64,000 nucleotides of DNA from Sphingomonas sp. Leaf230. GTDB lineage: Bacteria > Pseudomonadota > Alphaproteobacteria > Sphingomonadales > Sphingomonadaceae. The DNA is taken from assembly GCF_001421745.1 (NCBI RefSeq), contig NZ_LMKW01000008.1, forward strand, positions 63,027-127,026, given 5' to 3'. The position numbers and the translations under genes are program-made. The notes beneath the pieces were generated by a model. That model searched no databases. It was not told where the DNA came from and saw only the letters and a list, made by a program, of their open reading frames with translations. Below, one piece after another: positions 60,677-64,000 of this stretch. Position 1 is the stretch's first letter, and each line of letters begins with the position of its first letter.

Positions 60677-61702
60677 TCAGGTACTTTCGACAGGTGCGGC
60701 TTGGGTGCTATCCTGCCACAGAACCTCCATGGTCATCGCGGACCCGTCGTCCCCGATAAGCATCAGAAATGCGGACGTAACGTGTGGGCCTCTTATAGCC
60801 ATCGCAACAGAGCGGGCAGCGGCCCGAGCGTCGCGGCCAGGCAGCAAGGTTACTAGCTCTTGACCTAAGGGGGTAAGAGCAATCACTTCGTACTCAAATT
60901 GAGTGTTGGGAATGCCGTTTAGCATTATAGCCAGATTACCTTCTCGCATAAACAGACGCCCGCTTTCGGCAAACATCTGCTTACTGCTTAAGCCCATTCC
61001 GCTAGCACCCTGTATTAATCCAGCAGACTCCATGTACAAAAGATCTCGGATATCAGTCATTCCTTCGGGTTTAACGAGATTTTTAGGAGCTAGATCCCCA
61101 AAGGTATTTTGGCATAAAGCGGAAAATCCGAGGGCATCAGCCTGAGAGAACTCCGAGAGGAACCGCAACGTTCTCATGGAGTACTTTCCAGGCGCGCGAA
61201 CTTCACCCGACAACACTCTACCCCAGAGTTTCTGCATCCTTTCCGTTGATGCATCCTCAGCATACCGCTCAAACACATTTAGCCAGTCATCATCAATCGG
61301 GGCCGGCTCATTCACTGCACCTGCATCGGCTTTCACATCAGGGTTATCGGCGGCTCTATCACGCATATCTTCAAGCATTGCAGCGCTAACTGCTTCTTTG
61401 TTCTTAAGTTGACGGTAGGACTTGCGAACCACGTTATTTAACGCCCTGTCAGCATACTCGTCGTCATTACCAGCTTTTGAAGCAGCATTCTTAATGATCG
61501 CAGCATCGACAGTTCGGAATGCGTCAATCTGACTGGTGATCTTAACCTTTTGATATTCCAACCAAGCGACAGGAATATCAACGGCAGCCCCGATTAGACG
61601 ATCCAAAGCCCTTATACTGGCTGGGATCAGTGCTGCCGGGATACCTGCGAAGCCGCCGGTGATTGCGGCGGGAAGGTTAGAAGCCTCAGATGGTTCGTTC
61701 AT
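60677..61702 (-). CDS. DUF2806-domain protein of the island edge
   Basis: 341 residues. The N-terminus holds a hydrophobic, glycine/alanine-rich segment (ITGGFAGIPAALIPASIRALDRLIGAAVDI) that may associate with membranes. The conserved block is WLNVFERYAEDASTERMQKLWGRVLSGEVRAPGKYSMRTLRFLSEFSQADALGFSALC, typical of DUF2806 (also seen in abortive-infection-like proteins), and the C-terminal half looks like a winged-helix/beta domain (FEYEVIALTPLGQELVTLL). It is the first island gene inside the attachment site. Function unknown; a defence role is speculation. Codon use is more AT-rich than in the chromosome. Confidence 0.75.
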   Translation of the reverse strand: MNEPSEASNLPAAITGGFAGIPAALIPASIRALDRLIGAAVDIPVAWLEYQKVKITSQIDAFRTVDAAIIKNAASKAGNDDEYADRALNNVVRKSYRQLKNKEAVSAAMLEDMRDRAADNPDVKADAGAVNEPAPIDDDWLNVFERYAEDASTERMQKLWGRVLSGEVRAPGKYSMRTLRFLSEFSQADALGFSALCQNTFGDLAPKNLVKPEGMTDIRDLLYMESAGLIQGASGMGLSSKQMFAESGRLFMREGNLAIMLNGIPNTQFEYEVIALTPLGQELVTLLPGRDARAAARSVAMAIRGPHVTSAFLMLIGDDGSAMTMEVLWQDSTQAAPVEST

Positions 61703-62031
61703 AAGTGGAAGTGTGCCATTTAATACTGAGCCTTACAATCGACCACGACCTGAAACCGCTATAGTTATCCGAGGGATGGCCTCCGACGAAGTCAGACGCG
61801 GTTTACCCCCATGGGGCCCTCCGGGGCCTCACACGATTATGACACGCCTAGCGCGACCTGCATTATCGCGCGTGGTTTTCCATCCCTGCATGACGTGTCA
61901 CTATCGCCAAGCCCTGCCGCCACCGCAGCCCAGCCAGCCGGATGCCTTGCCTTTCCCATGAAATACCGCTTGCCAACCCTGGCTTGTTCACACACATACG
62001 TTCGTACATCTGTGAACAGTGGGACACCGAC
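61703..62031. other. Gap between island genes with palindromes, no gene
   Basis: The 329 bp contain a 34-bp palindrome just before the recombinase start (61985-62018), CCCCATGGGG (61807-61816) and arms TGACACG (61840) and CGTGTCA. No coding sequence is seen. Confidence 0.65.
61985..62018. other. Imperfect 34-bp palindrome: candidate recombination or operator site
   Basis: Arms TGTTCACA (61985-61992) and TGTGAACA (62011-62018) are perfect; inner arms TACG (61997-62000) and CGTA (62003-62006) flank a TT centre (62001-62002). Overall 12 of 16 pairs match. Serine-recombinase crossover sites have a 2-bp centre flanked by inverted half-sites and often lie beside the gene; the ATG is 13 bp to the right. 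Confidence 0.5.
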
Positions 62032-62706
62032 ATGGCTAAGCAAGTCGAGAACAACCGGGAGGCAGTGGCATACCTGCGGGTGTCCACCGAGAGGCAGGGC
62101 CGCAGTGGGCTAGGCATGGAGGCCCAGAGGGCAGCCGTGGCGGCATACGCTGCTGAGGCAGGGCTTACCCTGGTAGCGGAGTACGTCGAGGTTGAGACGG
62201 GCAAGGGCACCAACGCCTTGAGCAAGCGGCCCCAGCTACTAGCAGCCCTAGCAGATGCGAAGCAGCGGAAGGCCCGCCTAGTGCTAGCCAAGCTGGATCG
62301 CCTAGCCCGCAACGTGCATTTCATCTCGGGCCTCATGGAAACCGGGGTGGACTTCGTTGCCGCCGACATGCCCCACGCTGGCAGGCTTGAGCTTCACATC
62401 TTTGCAGCCGTTGCCGAGCAGGAAGCGCGGGCTATCTCCCAGCGTACCAAGGCAGCCCTACGGGCAGCGAAAGAGCGCGGGCAGGTACTCGGGAGCCACG
62501 GGAAGGTCCTTGCCATCCAGAGGAGGGCTGAGGCGGTCGAGCGGCTATCGCCCGTTGTCGATACGCTAGCGGAATTGCGGAGCCGGGGCCTTTCCATGCG
62601 CGCCATGGTGGCTGCCCTGAATACGGACGGGGTGGCCTCCCCAGGTGGCGGCAAGTGGCACCTTGCGAACCTGCATCGGGCTTTGCAGCGGGTGGACGCT
62701 GCGTAG
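62032..62706 (+). CDS. Serine recombinase (resolvase/invertase family)
   Basis: 224 residues from ATG 62032. The catalytic N-terminal domain starts AVAYLRVSTERQGRSGLGMEAQ with the nucleophile Ser18, followed by LAKLDRLARNVHFISGLMETGVDFVAADMP and EQEARAISQRTKAALRAAKERG. The C-terminus has a recombinase-type helix-turn-helix (LSMRAMVAALNTDGVASPGG). It lacks the long C-terminal domain of large phage integrases, so it is a small resolvase/invertase. It may resolve or invert DNA at the palindrome at 61985-62018. Codons include many CTAG-containing contexts, unlike the chromosome. Confidence 0.9.
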   Translation: MAKQVENNREAVAYLRVSTERQGRSGLGMEAQRAAVAAYAAEAGLTLVAEYVEVETGKGTNALSKRPQLLAALADAKQRKARLVLAKLDRLARNVHFISGLMETGVDFVAADMPHAGRLELHIFAAVAEQEARAISQRTKAALRAAKERGQVLGSHGKVLAIQRRAEAVERLSPVVDTLAELRSRGLSMRAMVAALNTDGVASPGGGKWHLANLHRALQRVDAA

Positions 62707-62758
62707 CGTCTAGCGCGGCACTGTGTCAGTCTCTCCCGGTACGTCTAGGAGAGAGTGC

Positions 62759-62977
62759 ATGTCAGTCGTTTATATCGAAGCGCATCCTAAGGGCAGGCCT
62801 GAGGGCACCCCGATTAGTTCCTATGTTGTCGAGGACCACGCAGACCATCCGCTAGTGTCCTTTGCCCTGCAATCCCAAGCCATCAGTTGGGCCAAGCTCA
62901 ACGGGTTTACGCCACATGTTGCGCGGGTCCGTCATCTGAACGACAAGCGCATCCCCGATCATTGGCGGGCCGCCTAA
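62759..62977 (+). CDS. Short hypothetical protein of the island
   Basis: 72 residues from ATG 62759, preceded by AGGAGAG. It contains VVEDHADHPLVSFALQSQAISWAKLNGFTPHVARVRHLNDKRIPDHW, with several His/Trp residues and no hydrophobic segment or signal peptide. I do not recognise a family. It lies 52 bp downstream of the recombinase gene on the same strand, so it may be cotranscribed. The good ribosome-binding site and sensible composition support a real gene. Confidence 0.65.
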   Translation: MSVVYIEAHPKGRPEGTPISSYVVEDHADHPLVSFALQSQAISWAKLNGFTPHVARVRHLNDKRIPDHWRAA

Positions 62978-63087
62978 CCTCCGTACTCCGCGCCCCGATC
63001 GTGAGCAGGCCACGCGAAGGATGGGCCACGCTGGAACCTGCTGACACCCTGCGGAGCCCTCCCGGTAACCTGCTGATATGCCATGGT

Positions 63088-63102
63088 TGATACATTGTAT
63101 CA
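63088..63102. promoter_or_regulatory. Perfect 15-bp palindrome, operator candidate
   Basis: TGATACATTGTATCA is symmetrical about its central T. A related half, TTGATACCATCA, is at about 63158-63169. Looks like a repressor operator of the island; no repressor gene is visible in the window. Confidence 0.45.
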
Positions 63103-63438
63103 GCTACCAGGTACGCAATGGGAGGGAGGGAACGGGATGCCTGGAGCCCTCAGTGAATTGATACCATCAGGCACAAAGAACACCCTCCGCATCTATTGGC
63201 GCCGGTGATATCCCTACGGCTATCTCACCTAATCCGCTCTTGCTCCCATTGCGATCCCAACAGGGTCCGGTGGCGGGAGTAGCAGATACTATGGCTGCCT
63301 CCGCAGTCGTTAAAGCGAGCAACATCAGGGATCATAGCTCTAGGCAAAACCCTGGGCACCCCTGCTAGCTATCGGGATGACGCCAAGCCTAGCAGGTAAG
63401 GGCTAGCCACTGACACCCTAGAGGTTGTCCCTTTCAGT

Positions 63439-63502
63439 TGATCCAGTTTGAATACCATGACGACAGAACGGCGCTGTCTGTCGAGGTATACTCACTGGAT
63501 CA
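63439..63502. ncRNA. Nested inverted repeats: putative structured RNA or site
   Basis: Outer arms TGATCCAGT (63439-63447) and ACTGGATCA (63494-63502) are perfect; inner arms CGACAGA (63461-63467) and TCTGTCG (63477-63483) are also perfect. Together they give a two-tier stem. No protein is encoded. It may be an RNA element or a DNA recognition site (origin, transfer, recombination). Confidence 0.45.
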
Positions 63503-63537
63503 TCTCAAGGGGACTTACGTACAAGCATACATGAGGT

Positions 63538-63623
63538 CACCAATGGTTGAGTAAACCAGTTTGGACCACCGGCCCCACCCATTGGTGTCCCCACGTATGC
63601 AAGAAAGGTACGCATGGGGCACC
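63538..63623. promoter_or_regulatory. Two mutually exclusive hairpins
   Basis: CACCAATGG (63538-63546) pairs perfectly with CCATTGGTG (63579-63587). The last four bases of that arm, GGTG (63584-63587), also pair with CACC (63620-63623) in a second hairpin with inner stem CCCCA/TGGGG and CGTA/TACG. The two cannot form together, as in attenuators or switches. Confidence 0.45.
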
Positions 63624-63847
63624 CTAAGGTTCCTGCACGTAGCACCATGCAAATATAGCAAGTATGCATAGGCTAATAGACCCCTTTAGGTTTATTATAG
63701 ATGCCTCACCCTAGATGACTAGCATTAGGATCAACTAGACATTACGTGGAATAACTCGGAACTATATTCCGCTTTGTTCAATATTAGTTTGCAAGTGTTG
63801 ATTTTCGAGCGCAACAAGCCCCGGCGATTACCGCAGGGAGACTAACG

Positions 63848-64000
63848 ATGACTATTCGGCAGCATATTCGGCCATGGGTATCCGTGCGCTCAGCATTCGA
63901 GCTTACCGTTCTAGCGGCACTCCCGATGATCCCATTAGCAGCCAAGTATACCGACGTAGTAAATCTTGCGGAGCGTACCGGGCGTACTCCACAGGAAGCA
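63848..64000 (+). CDS. Partial CDS at the window end, unknown
   Basis: Opens at ATG 63848 with GGGAG 8-9 nt before it and stays open for 51 codons to the window edge. The visible product starts MTIRQHIRPWVSVRSAFELT and continues VLAALPMIPLAAKYTDVVNL, with one short hydrophobic stretch. No family can be assigned from so little. It is the first gene after the structured stretch and may be controlled by it. Confidence 0.55.
   Translation, partial: MTIRQHIRPWVSVRSAFELTVLAALPMIPLAAKYTDVVNLAERTGRTPQEA

Larger units (their letters stand above)
62978..63847. other. Gene-free, highly structured stretch of the island
   Basis: No open frame of reasonable length is visible in 870 bp. It holds a perfect 15-bp palindrome TGATACATTGTATCA (63088-63102), direct repeats AACCTGCTGA (63035, 63067), CCTGCTAG/CTAGCAGG (63361-63368/63389-63396), nested inverted repeats at 63439-63502, and overlapping hairpins at 63538-63587 and 63584-63623. 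Confidence 0.7.
60537..64000. mobile_element. Genomic island, left part (extends beyond the window)
   Basis: Begins at the tRNA 3' fragment and runs to the window end. The stretch from about 60560 to 61700 is visibly AT-richer than the chromosome, and CTAG tetranucleotides, rare elsewhere in the window, are common (about 20 by eye between 61846 and 63916). It carries a DUF2806-type protein, a serine recombinase, two short unrecognised genes and a long structured gene-free stretch. A tyrosine integrase, expected for tRNA integration, is not visible and would lie further right. Confidence 0.7.

Noticed and set aside
61980..62010. LexA-type operator before the recombinase
   Set aside because: GTTC at 61986 and 62000 are 10 bp apart; the alphaproteobacterial SOS box needs GTTC-N7-GTTC.

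Overview
The window looks like chromosome from a Sphingomonas-type alphaproteobacterium. It is strongly GC-rich and codes densely on both strands. Its MraZ, RpoB/RpoC, NDUFA12, DUF2155 and double cold-shock proteins are of alphaproteobacterial kind, and the mixture of fatty acyl-AMP ligase, OFA and FucP-type transporters and PepSY proteins is usual for sphingomonads. The last 3.5 kb (from about 60537) is different: visibly AT-richer, rich in CTAG, and beginning at a 23-nt fragment of a tRNA 3' end. I read it as the left part of a genomic island.

Layout. 1-2230 (minus): start of the dcw cluster (mraZ, rsmH, an FtsL-like gene cut by the window edge), preceded by a leader with 10-bp-periodic GGGGAT repeats. 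2415-4545: a small membrane protein, a cysteine synthase, a short ORF and a lipoprotein. 4653-9279: parA-like gene and aat, convergent with NDUFA12/DUF2155, then DUF192, a double cold-shock protein and recX. 9378-16297: fatty acyl-AMP ligase, a GGDEF/EAL protein, an M28 peptidase, a PAS/winged-helix regulator and UspA. 16420-19809: pyruvate dehydrogenase E2, a small membrane protein, a thioesterase and E3. 20225-26313: a polytopic membrane protein, an RcnB/glycine-zipper protein, free-Met-R-sulfoxide reductase, ArfB, an RluA-type pseudouridine synthase, an M15 peptidase and a hemerythrin. 26464-35322: promoter, leader, rpoB, rpoC and terminator. 35797-37088: a frameshifted glycosyltransferase. 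37181-48072: TonB-like protein, phosphoesterase/catalase pair, FAH hydrolase, OFA transporter, SDR, PepSY, and a YgiW-like protein divergent from a response regulator/histidine kinase pair. 48075-53652: a sugar-acid cluster (AraD1-type FAH protein, FucP-type MFS, aldose epimerase, IlvD/Edd dehydratase). 53646-59475: a leucine/isovalerate (liu-type) operon divergent from a LysR regulator. 60537-64000: island.

Gene cooperation. The sugar cluster appears to import and epimerise an aldose and process the derived aldonate without phosphorylation; its dehydrogenase and lactonase are not in the window. The liu-type genes supply isovaleryl-CoA dehydrogenase and both carboxylase subunits, with a MaoC hydratase possibly filling the hydratase step. 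PDH E2/E3 are here without E1.

The most distinctive chromosomal feature is a set of paired inverted-repeat (REP-like) elements of at least three families in intergenic gaps, some inside operons (rpoB-rpoC, regulator-kinase, liuA-liuB). Two copies place a GGGAGGGG arm where it can act as the ribosome-binding site of rpoC and liuB. In the island the most interesting signals are a 34-bp imperfect palindrome with a TT centre just upstream of a serine recombinase, and a gene-free stretch (63361-63623) full of perfect inverted repeats, two of which are mutually exclusive.
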